The notes: generated by a model from the letters alone, not told the origin. 64,000 nucleotides of DNA from Mucilaginibacter sabulilitoris (GCF_034262375.1 NZ_CP139558.1:6696001-6760000); one strand, 5' to 3'. Counted from the first letter of the stretch, positions 53,208-62,703 are shown. Made by a program: numbers and translations.

Positions 53208-55391
53208 ATGAATAATTTTTATAAAATATTTCTGTTTGTGCTGTTTGCTTTAAGTACAGGCTACAGCTACGCACAACAACAAAGTGTTAAAGACACCTTA
53301 CAGCTTGACAGTGTTATTGTTAAAGAAAACAGGCTCAAACACTTACCCAATGTTACCGGCACTTATATTTTTGCCGGCAAAAAAACGAATCTGCTATACC
53401 CTGATGCCGGCAAAGCTAATTTAGCTAACAACAATGCCCGCATGACACTTGCCAAAATACCGGGAGTTAATTCATGGGAAATGGATGGTGCTGGCCTGCA
53501 AATCAATATTGGCACGCGGGGTACCGATCCGCATCGTTCTATTGAGATGAACATGCGCCAAAACGGCTATAACACTAACTCCGATGTATTTGGATATCCT
53601 GAAAACCACTATAATGTACCGTTTCAGGCCATCAGCGAAATTCAATATGTACGGGGTTCCGCGGCATTGCAATTCGGCAGCCAGTTTGGGGGCATGATGA
53701 ACTACAAAATTAAAGAAGGCGACAGCACCAAGGTATTTGGTTTTGAAACAGAACAAACCGGGGGTTCAAACAGGTTTTTTAACTCCTATAATGCTATTGG
53801 TGGCAAGGTTGGCAAGGTAAGCTATTATGCCTTTTACTCTGCCCGCAGTGGTGACGGCTGGCGACCAGATGCTGCATTTAACTACCGGGCCTATTATGCC
53901 AATATTAAATACCAGTTTAACAGCAAAGGCAGCATAGCCGTTCAGTTTTCACGGTCCGACTACCGGCAGCAAATTGCAGGTGGTTTAACCGATGCCCAGT
54001 TTGATGCCAATAATCGCCAGTCAACCCGTTTCCGTAATTTCTTCAATCCTGAAATAAACATCCCGGCCCTGTTGTTTAATTACGCTTTCAACAGCAATAC
54101 CAGACTGGAGGTAACATCGCACGTATTGTTTGGCCAGCGTAATAGTGTGCAGTTTATTAATACACCCAACATTCCGGATACAGTTAATACCAGCTTAAAA
54201 ACATACAACCCGCGCCAGGTTGACCGTGATTATTATGCAGGTTTTACTACCGAGGCCCGATTGCTGCATATTTATAAGCTGGGTACCTTAAACAGCACTT
54301 TTACCACCGGGGTAAGATATTTTGAAGAAACAACCAAACGCAGGCAAAAGGGTGTTGGCACCATTGGTACCGATTTTGACCTAAGCCTTGTGAAACCCTA
54401 CGGAATTGATTTAAGATTACACAGTTTAAACTATGCAGCTTTTGCCGAAAATATATTCCAGATAACTCCGGAATTTACAGTAACACCGGGTGTACGATAT
54501 GAGGTTATTAAAACCACCACTTCGGGTGTAATCAATAATGCCACCTTCCCTATTGGTTATAAAGGCAATCGCAATTACCCGCTTTTTGGTACTGGTTTAC
54601 AATACCAGTTCAGTAATGGCAACCAGCTCTATGGCAATATTTCGCAGGCTTATCGCCCTTATTTATACGCGGCTGTTACTCCCGCCGATCAGCTTACTAT
54701 TATTGACCCTAACATTAAGGATAGCCGTGGTTATGACATTGACCTGGGTTATCGCGGGCATATCAGCACCGTATTTAATTTTGATGTTAACGGCTTTTAT
54801 GTACGCTACAATAACCGCGCGGGAACCTTAACCCAAACAGATGCCAATAATGTAACCCATTTATTTGCCACCAATATAGGCAACGCGGTAGCTAAAGGTG
54901 TTGAAGCTTACACAGAAGTGTCATTATTACGATCATTTAACGAGCATTCCGGCAGCGATATTCGTCTGTTTAACTCCCTTGCTTATACCCACGGTCGTTA
55001 TATAAGCGGCTCTATCAATCAATCGGGCAAGAATATCAGCCTGAAAAACAACCAGACCGAAAATACTCCTGATTGGATAAACCGCACGGGCCTAACTGTT
55101 TTAAGCAATCATGTAAGCACTACTTTGCAATTTAGCTATACCAGCAAAAGTTTTAGCGATGCTAATAATACGATAGCCAACCCAACCGGAGCTACAGGTA
55201 TTGTACCAGCCTACCATGTTTTTGACTGGGCTTTTAATTATACATTCCTCCGGAATTATCATATTAATGCCAATGTTAACAACCTGTTTAATGCCAAATA
55301 CTTTACACGCAGGATCAATATGTACCCGGGCCCAGGTATTTTACCCGCCGATGGCCGAACATTTAGTATCGGTTTAGGAATGAAATTATAA
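53208..55391 (+). CDS. TonB-dependent receptor, FecA-like
   Basis: About 727 residues. The ATG at 53208 gives a proper signal peptide (MNNFYKIFLFVLFALSTGYS, cleavage after YAQ); an upstream start at 53160 would place 16 polar residues before it. The plug (about 45-165) carries LAKIPGVNSWEMDGAGLQIN, then IGTRGTDPHRSIEMNMRQNG and VRGSAALQFGSQFGGMMNYK, resembling ferric-citrate (FecA) receptors. The barrel ends RTFSIGLGMKL. It lacks STN and regulatory domains. Substrate likely a ferric chelate. Confidence 0.88.
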   Translation: MNNFYKIFLFVLFALSTGYSYAQQQSVKDTLQLDSVIVKENRLKHLPNVTGTYIFAGKKTNLLYPDAGKANLANNNARMTLAKIPGVNSWEMDGAGLQINIGTRGTDPHRSIEMNMRQNGYNTNSDVFGYPENHYNVPFQAISEIQYVRGSAALQFGSQFGGMMNYKIKEGDSTKVFGFETEQTGGSNRFFNSYNAIGGKVGKVSYYAFYSARSGDGWRPDAAFNYRAYYANIKYQFNSKGSIAVQFSRSDYRQQIAGGLTDAQFDANNRQSTRFRNFFNPEINIPALLFNYAFNSNTRLEVTSHVLFGQRNSVQFINTPNIPDTVNTSLKTYNPRQVDRDYYAGFTTEARLLHIYKLGTLNSTFTTGVRYFEETTKRRQKGVGTIGTDFDLSLVKPYGIDLRLHSLNYAAFAENIFQITPEFTVTPGVRYEVIKTTTSGVINNATFPIGYKGNRNYPLFGTGLQYQFSNGNQLYGNISQAYRPYLYAAVTPADQLTIIDPNIKDSRGYDIDLGYRGHISTVFNFDVNGFYVRYNNRAGTLTQTDANNVTHLFATNIGNAVAKGVEAYTEVSLLRSFNEHSGSDIRLFNSLAYTHGRYISGSINQSGKNISLKNNQTENTPDWINRTGLTVLSNHVSTTLQFSYTSKSFSDANNTIANPTGATGIVPAYHVFDWAFNYTFLRNYHINANVNNLFNAKYFTRRINMYPGPGILPADGRTFSIGLGMKL

Positions 55392-55394
55392 ATT

Positions 55395-55430
55395 AAAACG
55401 GCCTTTCAGTATATATTGAAAGGCCGTTTT
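55395..55430. terminator. Intact bidirectional terminator
   Basis: 14-bp perfect stem AAAACGGCCTTTCA / TGAAAGGCCGTTTT with loop GTATATAT. It lies between convergent genes and serves as an uninterrupted comparison for the two terminators split by mobile elements. Confidence 0.93.
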
Positions 55431-55444
55431 ATTTAGAAATAAAA

Positions 55445-55813
55445 TTATTTAATGTGCTTTTTAACTACTTCCACCAATTTGCTGATGTCAAACGGTTTTC
55501 TTAAATAACCATCGGCATCCCCGGCTTCAGCAATTTCTTTTATATTACTAACTGCCGAAATTATGATCACAGGGATGTGTTGTGTCGCAGCATCACTTTT
55601 TAAAGCTTTGCTCAGCTGCTGCCCATTGGCATCGCTCGTCCAGTCAGAAAGCCAGTTATCCAGTAAAATCAGGTCTGGGTTAAAATCACTTATTCTTTTC
55701 AGGATCTTAGCGTCTTCTGAAGCAATAACCTCATAGTTCTCCTCTTCAAGCACATAAACAATACTTTCCCTGATGTCTTTATCATCCTCTATCACCAAAA
55801 TTTTTTTAGCCAT
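55445..55813 (-). CDS. Single-domain response regulator
   Basis: 122 residues consisting of one receiver domain. Acidic pair in VIEDDKDIR (about 7-9), phospho-acceptor Asp in DLILLDNWLSD (about 52), Thr/Ser switch in VIIISAVS and conserved Lys in YLRKPFD (about 105). No output domain, so it probably passes phosphate to another protein or acts by binding (CheY-like). No histidine kinase nearby. Shares a bidirectional terminator with the convergent receptor gene. Confidence 0.9.
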   Translation of the reverse strand: MAKKILVIEDDKDIRESIVYVLEEENYEVIASEDAKILKRISDFNPDLILLDNWLSDWTSDANGQQLSKALKSDAATQHIPVIIISAVSNIKEIAEAGDADGYLRKPFDISKLVEVVKKHIK

Positions 55814-55932
55814 AAATCCTCAAGTTATAAGAACGGACCACAATTGAGGCCCGTTTAAACAAATAACATCCGGATTACTACCTTTTGTTTTGAAAAACAG
55901 GTATTTAGTAAAAAAATTACAGTGAAGTGGTC

Positions 55933-56505
55933 TTAACTATTATAGCAATTGCGGCAACGGGGTTCATAACTTTCCTTTTCGCCTAATAGTATTTTAGCAT
56001 TATCAGGTACCAATCTGTATGAGTAAAGCGCAGGATTACCGCATTGAACACAAACAGCATGCAGTTTGGTAACTGATTCGGCAATAGCCATTACAGCCGG
56101 CATCGGTCCAAAAGGGCGGCCTTTAAAATCCATATCCAGGCCAGCAACAATTACACGTATACCTCTATTGGCCAGTATATTGCAAACTTCTGGAAGTTCG
56201 TTATCAAAAAACTGCGCTTCATCAATACCAATTACATGGGCGTCATTACTTAACAATAGTATGGCCGATGCGCTGTCGACAGGTGTTGAAGGAATAGAGT
56301 TGGCATTATGCGATACGAGGGCATCTTCTACGAAACGGGTATCAGCTTTTGGGCTAAAAATTTCCACTTTTAACCTGGCAATACGAGCCCGGTTAAGCCT
56401 CCTTATCAACTCTTCGGTCTTGCCCGAAAACATTGAGCCGCAGATTAACTCAATACTGCCGCCGAACTCACTTTTACGCTTAAAAACCTCCTCGCTATAT
56501 ACCAT
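55933..56505 (-). CDS. tdk: Thymidine kinase
   Basis: 190 residues, type II thymidine kinase. P-loop GSMFSGKTEELIRRL (about 23-37), DEAQFFD motif (about 94-100), lid-region zinc site CVQCGNPALYSYR and CRNC (about 148-187), and the YEPRCRNCY thymidine-binding end. It phosphorylates thymidine with ATP in salvage. Divergent from the acidic protein gene at 56581. Confidence 0.95.
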   Translation of the reverse strand: MVYSEEVFKRKSEFGGSIELICGSMFSGKTEELIRRLNRARIARLKVEIFSPKADTRFVEDALVSHNANSIPSTPVDSASAILLLSNDAHVIGIDEAQFFDNELPEVCNILANRGIRVIVAGLDMDFKGRPFGPMPAVMAIAESVTKLHAVCVQCGNPALYSYRLVPDNAKILLGEKESYEPRCRNCYNS

Positions 56506-56580
56506 TTCTAACTTTTATGGAGGGCAAATATCAGAATTTAATCCTATTTTTGGCAAGCATTTTTCATAACATTGGAAGCC

Positions 56581-57609
56581 ATGAAGCAAATGGATGTATT
56601 TAAAAAGATTGGTGGTATTTTAAAAGAGCTTAATGACCAATATGATTACCTCGAAGCTGAAAGCAGCGATTTAAATGAGCTTGAACTGGAGCTTTTTGTT
56701 GCCAACGCTCATTTTTTAAAAGACCATGCCGAAATATTGCGCAGGTTACACGAGCGTAGTGCACCAACCCATCAGGCTCCGCCTGCCGAAACACCTGAAC
56801 CTGTTACCGAAAAAAGCAAACCCGAACCGCAAGACGGAAAAAAGACAGACTCTATTCATGAACAGCGCTATTTTGAGCCTGTGGTGCAACAGAAACTAAC
56901 TACAGAAACCAAACTTGAACTAACGCAAGAAGCCGAGCCGCCAGTTCATGCTCCATATAATCCGGTTAAGACAGAGCCGCTTGTTCAGATAACCGAAGAC
57001 CAGCAACCTGTGCCGCAAATTAACCTGGATACTGAAAAGACTGATGACTCCTATTCATTTGAACGTCAGGAACCCGAACTTGTAAAACAGGAACTGGAAA
57101 TTGAAGACACAACTGATTGGGATGAAGATGGTGACCAATTTGAACAGGAAGAACTAACCGAGCAATTACCACCAATAACTGCCGAGAATCAAGGCATTGT
57201 CGAAACACCAGTTGAAGAGCCTGCTATACCAGAACCGGTTATAGCTAAGGCCGAGACCAATGGACAAGCTGATAATGAAGACAGAGTTTTAACAATCAAC
57301 CAAAAAATATCTGCCTTAAAGGCCGAAAAGGAAAAGGCTGCAACAGCATCGCCTGCTAATGCCCTGCCTATTACCGATCTTAAATCGGCAATAAACCTCA
57401 ACGATAAGCTATTATATATAAAAGATTTGTTTAACGGCTATAGCCTGGCTTACAGCGAAGCTATTGAAATAGTGAACCGCTTTAACTCCTTTGAAGAGGC
57501 TGAACGCTTTTTGAAAACTAATTATGTGGTAAAAAATAACTGGGATAGCAAACCCACAACCACCGAGAAATTTTATACACTTCTACGCCGCAGATATCCT
57601 GCAGGTTAA
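56581..57609 (+). CDS. Acidic protein with disordered linker, function unknown
   Basis: About 342 residues from the ATG at 56581; a TTG at 56572 would add three residues. A -7-like box TATTTTTG at 56545-56552 supports the ATG. A helical N-terminus (about 1-60: MKQMDVFKKIGGILKELNDQ) is followed by a Pro/Glu/Thr-rich, low-complexity middle (about 65-250) and a compact C-terminal helical segment (about 270-342: LNDKLLYIKDLFNGYSLAYS, AERFLKTNYVVKNNW). The ordered ends look conserved and the middle looks like a flexible tether. No known domain recognised. Its terminator is the one split by the IS at 57636. Confidence 0.75.
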   Translation: MKQMDVFKKIGGILKELNDQYDYLEAESSDLNELELELFVANAHFLKDHAEILRRLHERSAPTHQAPPAETPEPVTEKSKPEPQDGKKTDSIHEQRYFEPVVQQKLTTETKLELTQEAEPPVHAPYNPVKTEPLVQITEDQQPVPQINLDTEKTDDSYSFERQEPELVKQELEIEDTTDWDEDGDQFEQEELTEQLPPITAENQGIVETPVEEPAIPEPVIAKAETNGQADNEDRVLTINQKISALKAEKEKAATASPANALPITDLKSAINLNDKLLYIKDLFNGYSLAYSEAIEIVNRFNSFEEAERFLKTNYVVKNNWDSKPTTTEKFYTLLRRRYPAG

Positions 57610-57662
57610 ATAAACAAAGAAGCCGGACTATATAGGAGGGCACTGAAAAAGTCTAAATAGGC

Positions 57663-57702
57663 AAAACGGGGTTGAAAAATCAGTTTTTCAACCCCGTTTT
57701 TT
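57663..57702 (+). terminator. Left-end internal terminator of the IS
   Basis: 17-bp perfect stem (57663-57679 / 57684-57700) with a TCAG loop and T6. It reads inward, so it would stop transcripts from the acidic protein gene before they enter the transposase. Confidence 0.9.
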
Positions 57703-57736
57703 GTATCTTGAAGTGTCAAAAGAAAGCCACTACAAG

Positions 57737-59188
57737 ATGCTCGTTCAACAACAAAAGATCCATTTTAGCGCGTTTTTGGGCTTATATGAGCTGATCGTTC
57801 CTAAAGACAATCTTCTTCGGAAGATCAATGACCTGGTAGATTTTACATTTATCTATGAAGAACTGGTCAGCAAATATTGCATGACGAATGGCAGGACAGC
57901 TGAAAGTCCCGTGCGGATGTTCAAATATCTGTTGTTAAAAACGATCTATACGGTTTCAGATGTAGATGTTGTTGAGCGTTCGCAGTATGATATGTCTTTC
58001 AAATATTTCCTTGATATGTCGCCGGAAGAAGGAATTATCGATCCGAGTTCATTGACCAAGTTCAGAAAGCTGCGGCTAAAGGATAATGATCTGTTAAACC
58101 TGCTTATTGGTAAAACGGTGACCATAGCTATTGAAAAAGGGCTCATCCGCTCAAAATCCATTATTGTTGATGCTACCCATTCCCTGTCGAGATCCAACCC
58201 GTATTCAGCATTGGAAGTATTGCGGGAACGTTCAAAGTTACTCCGCAAAGCTGTTTATGCGATAGATGAAGATATGAAGGCAGGCATGCCCGAAAAGAAC
58301 ACAGCCGACGAATTGGAAAAAGAACTGGCTTATTGCAGTGCATTGGAAAAGTATATTGAAGCCGATCAACCGTTATGCCAGATACCTGCGGTAAAAGAAA
58401 AACTGAATCTATTGAAAGAGACAGTAGCAGATACTCAGGAGCACTATACGCTATCCAAAGACAAGGATGCTAAAACAGGCCATAAATCTGCAGATAGTTC
58501 CTTCTTTGGTTATAAGACGCATTTGGCGATGACGGAGGAACGGATTATTACCGCTGCGGTGGTCACTTCGGGAGAAAAAGGCGATGGGCCGGAACTTCCC
58601 AAGCTTCTGGAGATCAGTCAGAACAACGGCATTGAAGTAGAAAGGATCATCGGCGATTCGGCTTATTCAGGAAAAGAGAACCTTGCGTTAATGAACGGAC
58701 AGGATATTAAGGTGGTAGCCAAACTAAACCCAACCATTACCCAGGGGTTTAGAAAAGAAGAAGATAAGTTCGATTATAACAAAGACGCTGATATGTTCGT
58801 TTGCCCTGCAGGGCATTTGTCCATACGAAAATCAAGACAGGGAAAAAAGAACGTTGGAACAAATCAGACAGACACGTATTACTTTGATGTTGAAAAATGC
58901 AAAATCTGCCCATTTAGGGAGGGGTGCTACAAACCTGGGGCAAAAACCAAGACCTATTCTGTAAGCATAAAGTCAGACCTGCACCAACAACAGATGGCTT
59001 TTCAGGAAACGACACAATATAAGGAAAGCATCAAACACAGGTATAAGATCGAAGCCAAAAACAGTGAACTAAAAAACGTTCATGGTTATGACCGGGCGAT
59101 AGCTTATGGTATCGAAAACATGCAGATGCAGGGCGCATTGGCCATCTTTACTGTCAATCTGAAAAGGATCATCAAACTGATCGCCTAA
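57737..59188 (+). CDS. IS1182-family transposase
   Basis: 483 residues from the ATG at 57737; the frame extends upstream to a TTG at 57701, but that codon lies in the terminator T run. N-terminal DUF772-type domain (FSAFLGLYELIVPKDNLLRK, VRMFKYLLLKTIYTVSDVDV), catalytic DDE residues in IIVDATHSLSRSNP (about 155), RIIGDSAYSGKEN (about 312) and RYKIEAKNSELKN (about 450). A C-x2-C...C cluster (KCKICPFREGC) is usual for the family. The gene appears intact, so the element may be active. Confidence 0.93.
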   Translation: MLVQQQKIHFSAFLGLYELIVPKDNLLRKINDLVDFTFIYEELVSKYCMTNGRTAESPVRMFKYLLLKTIYTVSDVDVVERSQYDMSFKYFLDMSPEEGIIDPSSLTKFRKLRLKDNDLLNLLIGKTVTIAIEKGLIRSKSIIVDATHSLSRSNPYSALEVLRERSKLLRKAVYAIDEDMKAGMPEKNTADELEKELAYCSALEKYIEADQPLCQIPAVKEKLNLLKETVADTQEHYTLSKDKDAKTGHKSADSSFFGYKTHLAMTEERIITAAVVTSGEKGDGPELPKLLEISQNNGIEVERIIGDSAYSGKENLALMNGQDIKVVAKLNPTITQGFRKEEDKFDYNKDADMFVCPAGHLSIRKSRQGKKNVGTNQTDTYYFDVEKCKICPFREGCYKPGAKTKTYSVSIKSDLHQQQMAFQETTQYKESIKHRYKIEAKNSELKNVHGYDRAIAYGIENMQMQGALAIFTVNLKRIIKLIA

Positions 59189-59288
59189 AAAACAATAAAA
59201 AGAGGTATTTAGCCGTTTTTTGCACTCCCCAAACTCCTATAGGCCCGTATTATCCACATTAAATCACCCACACAAAAGCAATCAGAAC

Positions 59289-59333
59289 AAAAAAGCGACC
59301 AAGTAAAAGTTGCCTTTTCTCTTGATCGCTTTT
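59289..59333 (-). terminator. Right-end internal terminator of the IS
   Basis: On the minus strand, AAAAGCGATCAAG pairs with CTTGGTCGCTTTT (59333-59321 with 59303-59291, one G-U pair), with an inner AAAAG/CTTTT stem closed by GCAA, then T run. It reads inward and would stop transcripts from the exporter operon. Confidence 0.75.
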
Positions 59334-59415
59334 CGTAATTCGTTTTATTGCACTACTTTTTCAGTGCCCTCCTATATAGCCCGGCTTTTTTGTTTATTGT
59401 TTTAAGATCGTACTA

Positions 59416-61530
59416 TTAGCTCAGACTATATTTTAGTTTATTGTTGTGGCTGCCTTGTTCTACAACTATACCTTTATCCAGTACGATGATCTTATCTGCA
59501 TTATTAAGGGTGCTTGAGCGGTGGGTGATCACTATAACGGTTTTTTGGGCTGCCTTTAGTATTTCAATCATTCGTTGTACATGCTTTTCTGATACGGAAT
59601 CAAGGGACGATGTGGCTTCGTCAAGGATAAGGATCTCCGGGTCACGGTATAATGCCCGCGCAATCGCTATGCGCTGTCTTTGTCCCCCTGATAGTGTGGT
59701 GCCATTTTCGCCAAGATAGGTTTGGAAGCCTTTTGGTAATGCTTCTATAAAACCAATCAGCCCAAGTTTAGAGGCAATATCGATTATCTTTTGCATATCC
59801 GGTTCAGCATCGCCAACGGCGATATTATCAATAACATTGCCCGCAAACAGATCAATTTGCTGTGGCACAACGGATATCATCTGGCGCAGAGATGAGTTCC
59901 TGATATATTTTAAATCATACTCCCCTATCCGCACATTACCTTTTTGTATCGGATAAATATTTTGGAGTATAGACATCAGCGTTGATTTACCTGAGCCGCT
60001 TTCGCCTACAATAGCCGTGAACTTACCTCTTTGGATTATCAAACTCAGATCTTCAAAAACGGGCACACGCGTTCCATACCTGAAAGAAACATTTTCAAAA
60101 TATATATCGCCTATTTTATCGGGTGTAAGCTCAATCTGATTTTCGTCGCTTTCCCGTTCCAGATCCATAATTTCAAATAACCTGTCGGCGGCAATTACCG
60201 CGTCCTGTACGGTTTTATTCATGCCGATCAAGGTAGAAACCGGGCCGGTAAAATAACCAATCAATGTATAAAACGACAGCAATTCGCCGGGTGTAATTTG
60301 ATTATCCATTACATAACCTGCACCAACCCAAAGCAAAACAATGGTTAACACACGTGAAACCAGCTCTGATGATGTGCCAGAAAAAACGGAATTTACGTTT
60401 GATTTATACCCGGTTTTCAATAACCTTATAAAACGGGTTTCCGTTTTTTCATCAGCGTGATCTTCCAGCCCAAAGCGTTTTATGGTACCTACCGCGTTTA
60501 AGCTTTCTACCAGCTGCGACTCCAACTCGGCCGAATCTTCCATCAGCTTCCGCTGCGCTTTTTTGTTGAGCTTATCGGTTATATAATAAATAAGCGAATA
60601 CATGGGGATTACCGTAAGCATAATGAGGGCAAGCTTCCAGTAATAAGTAAACATCATGATAAATGAAAATACCACGATGAATATATTTACCAGGAAATTA
60701 ATACTCACATCATTTAAAAAGGTGCGGATCTTCACGGCATCGTTAATCCTGGAAATGATCTCGCCTACCCGCATGGTATCAAAAAACTGCTGCGGTAATC
60801 TTAACAAATGTTTGTAATAACCTAATATAAGCTGGGCATCAATCATCTGCCCGGTTTTTAGGGTAAATATGGTTTTGGCTGTCCCGATAAATAGCTGAAC
60901 CGCTAAAATAACCATCATTGCTACCCCCATAAGATTAAGCAAGTTTCGGTTACCGTCAACCAATACAAAATCAACCAGTTTTTGCACAAAAACAGAGGTG
61001 GACAAACCCAAAATGGTGTACACAACGGCACCAAACAAAGCCTGGAACAAAATGCTTTTATGCGGGCGTATCAGGTTCCAGAAACGCCCCTGTACCGATT
61101 TTTTTTGATTACCGGTTTCAAACTCATCAGATGGAAGCAACAACACCAGTGTACCGGTCCACTCTTTTTTAAACTCATCATGTGTTTTGCGTACCAACTG
61201 TCCGTCTACAGGGTCCATTACCTCAATAAACTTATCAGTTGCCTTATAAATTACCACATAATGCTGCAGGATATCTTTAATAACTACGTGTGCTATTGCG
61301 GGTTTAGGTATTTTAAATAAGCTATCAAAAGGCCCTTTCACACCTTTTGCATCGAAGCCCAACTTCTGGGCTGCTTCTACCATACCCAAAATATTAGTTC
61401 CTTTTTTATCTGTACCGGCAAGCTGCCTGATACGGGCTACCGCAAGGTCTAATTTATAATGTGATGAAACAGAGGCTAAACAAGCCGCGCCGCAATCCGT
61501 TATATCCCGCTGTTTTATTTTAATGCTCAT
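59416..61530 (-). CDS. C39-peptidase ABC exporter for double-glycine-leader peptides
   Basis: 704 residues. Peptidase_C39 domain (about 1-130) with catalytic Cys13 (DCGAACLAS), His90 (LQHYVVIY) and Asp106 (VMDPVDG); a six-helix membrane domain (about 155-440); and an ATP-binding cassette with Walker A GESGSGKST (about 508), signature LSGGQRQRIAIARAL (about 610) and Walker B ILILDEATSSLDS. It cleaves leaders after Gly-Gly and exports the cores. Next to a HlyD adaptor (9-base gap) and three leader peptides, so the machine and its cargo are together. The full triad indicates an active protease. Confidence 0.95.
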   Translation of the reverse strand: MSIKIKQRDITDCGAACLASVSSHYKLDLAVARIRQLAGTDKKGTNILGMVEAAQKLGFDAKGVKGPFDSLFKIPKPAIAHVVIKDILQHYVVIYKATDKFIEVMDPVDGQLVRKTHDEFKKEWTGTLVLLLPSDEFETGNQKKSVQGRFWNLIRPHKSILFQALFGAVVYTILGLSTSVFVQKLVDFVLVDGNRNLLNLMGVAMMVILAVQLFIGTAKTIFTLKTGQMIDAQLILGYYKHLLRLPQQFFDTMRVGEIISRINDAVKIRTFLNDVSINFLVNIFIVVFSFIMMFTYYWKLALIMLTVIPMYSLIYYITDKLNKKAQRKLMEDSAELESQLVESLNAVGTIKRFGLEDHADEKTETRFIRLLKTGYKSNVNSVFSGTSSELVSRVLTIVLLWVGAGYVMDNQITPGELLSFYTLIGYFTGPVSTLIGMNKTVQDAVIAADRLFEIMDLERESDENQIELTPDKIGDIYFENVSFRYGTRVPVFEDLSLIIQRGKFTAIVGESGSGKSTLMSILQNIYPIQKGNVRIGEYDLKYIRNSSLRQMISVVPQQIDLFAGNVIDNIAVGDAEPDMQKIIDIASKLGLIGFIEALPKGFQTYLGENGTTLSGGQRQRIAIARALYRDPEILILDEATSSLDSVSEKHVQRMIEILKAAQKTVIVITHRSSTLNNADKIIVLDKGIVVEQGSHNNKLKYSLS

Positions 61531-61539
61531 TGCTTTTCA

Positions 61540-62703
61540 TTATTTGCTTACATTAGGATTTACCCAGTCATCAACCTTATCATACAGTAATTGATATAAG
61601 CTGCGGTTGGTTACTTTAAAACGGGCGGTAAAATCCATCCCCTTTTTCAGATATCCTTTATAACCGTTTTTCAGCATCAGGTAGTTTTGCGCCAGTGTAC
61701 ATTTTACCTTAAATACAGGTTCGTTGTTATTTACAATAATGATGTCATCAGAAATATCGGTCACCTTGCCCATTACCAGGCCCCATTGATTGTAATTAAA
61801 AGCATCTATTTGAAAGCGTACCTCCTGCCCTTTTTTAACAAGCCCGATATCCGCGGGCCTGATATAACAAAAGGCGGTTAAATTAGAGTCGGGTGATATT
61901 TCGCCGATTTTTTGATTAGCAAATACATAGGCGCCGTTTTGCATGCCTGTAATGTTCTGTACCGAGCCATCAATTGGCGCCCTGAGTATATATTGTTTTT
62001 TTTGTTCGTCTAATTCCGCTTCCTGTCCGTTTAACTGGCGCAATTCATTCCTGTATCCATTGGCTTCGGTTTGCCATTGCGTTTTATATTTTGCCAGTAC
62101 CATTAAGTACGCCGACTTGGCCTGATCATATTCAAACTTATATTTTTCGTACTCGGATATGGTGAGCACCTTATTTTTATACAGCTCATTGTAACGGTTA
62201 AAGGTACTTGCAGCCTGCCTTTTTGCTAAGGCTGCATTTTGCAATTCCTGTGCAAATTGCTGCCAGGAGGCATTATATTGGCCTGTTTGTAAACTTGGAT
62301 TAGCCAAACCATTATTTATCCTACCTAAAAGCTCACTTATATCCCGCAGAAACTGGTTTATCTGGCTTACGCGGTTTTGGGCAAGCGCACTTTGCTGTTT
62401 TGGTACAGAGGCGTCAATTACCAGAATGGTATCGCCCTGTTTAATTTTTTGATTGTCGGCAAGTTTAAGCATGATTAACCTGCCGCTAACGGGTATGGTG
62501 AGCTCAGTTTTTTCAATAGATGATTGTAAAAGACCGCTGCCTTTTATACTGATGGGGGTTTTAATAAATGGCAGCGCCACAAAAGTTAATAGTATAGCTA
62601 CAACCGTAACCAGGTAAATCAGCTGCGTGCGCATGCTGATTTGAGAACGGTAAACAATAGAAGTTTCAGAAATGGTGTCTGCCGAGTAGGTAAATAAAGC
62701 CAT
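61540..62703 (-). CDS. HlyD-family periplasmic adaptor (membrane fusion protein)
   Basis: 387 residues. Cytoplasmic N-terminus, one membrane span (about 28-48: LIYLVTVVAILLTFVALPFI), a biotinyl-lipoyl-like half (SGRLIMLKLADNQKIKQGDT, about 75-95), a long coiled-coil hairpin (about 105-235) and a second lipoyl half (ILRAPIDGSVQNITGMQNGA). It connects the C39 ABC exporter to an outer-membrane channel; no TolC-like gene is in the window. Shares an operon with the exporter. Confidence 0.93.
   Translation of the reverse strand: MALFTYSADTISETSIVYRSQISMRTQLIYLVTVVAILLTFVALPFIKTPISIKGSGLLQSSIEKTELTIPVSGRLIMLKLADNQKIKQGDTILVIDASVPKQQSALAQNRVSQINQFLRDISELLGRINNGLANPSLQTGQYNASWQQFAQELQNAALAKRQAASTFNRYNELYKNKVLTISEYEKYKFEYDQAKSAYLMVLAKYKTQWQTEANGYRNELRQLNGQEAELDEQKKQYILRAPIDGSVQNITGMQNGAYVFANQKIGEISPDSNLTAFCYIRPADIGLVKKGQEVRFQIDAFNYNQWGLVMGKVTDISDDIIIVNNNEPVFKVKCTLAQNYLMLKNGYKGYLKKGMDFTARFKVTNRSLYQLLYDKVDDWVNPNVSK

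Larger units (their letters stand above)
57628..59379 (+). mobile_element. IS1182-type insertion sequence, complete, with 8-bp target duplication
   Basis: The element spans 57636-59371 (1736 bp). Inverted terminal repeats match over 17 bases (GAGGGCACTGAAAAAGT). Flanking CTATATAG on both sides (57628-57635 and 59372-59379) is an 8-bp, self-palindromic target duplication. It encodes one intact DDE transposase and has a terminator hairpin just inside each end. Family assigned from transposase sequence. Confidence 0.9.
57621..59390. terminator. Bidirectional terminator split by the insertion sequence
   Basis: Left arm AAGCCGGACTAT begins near 57620; right arm ATAGCCCGGCTT lies at 59376-59387, followed by TTTT. 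Joined, they pair with one mismatch, and outer AAACAAA/TTTGTTT continue the symmetry. It would serve the acidic protein gene (+) and the exporter operon (-). The insert sits at the hairpin apex. Confidence 0.75.
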
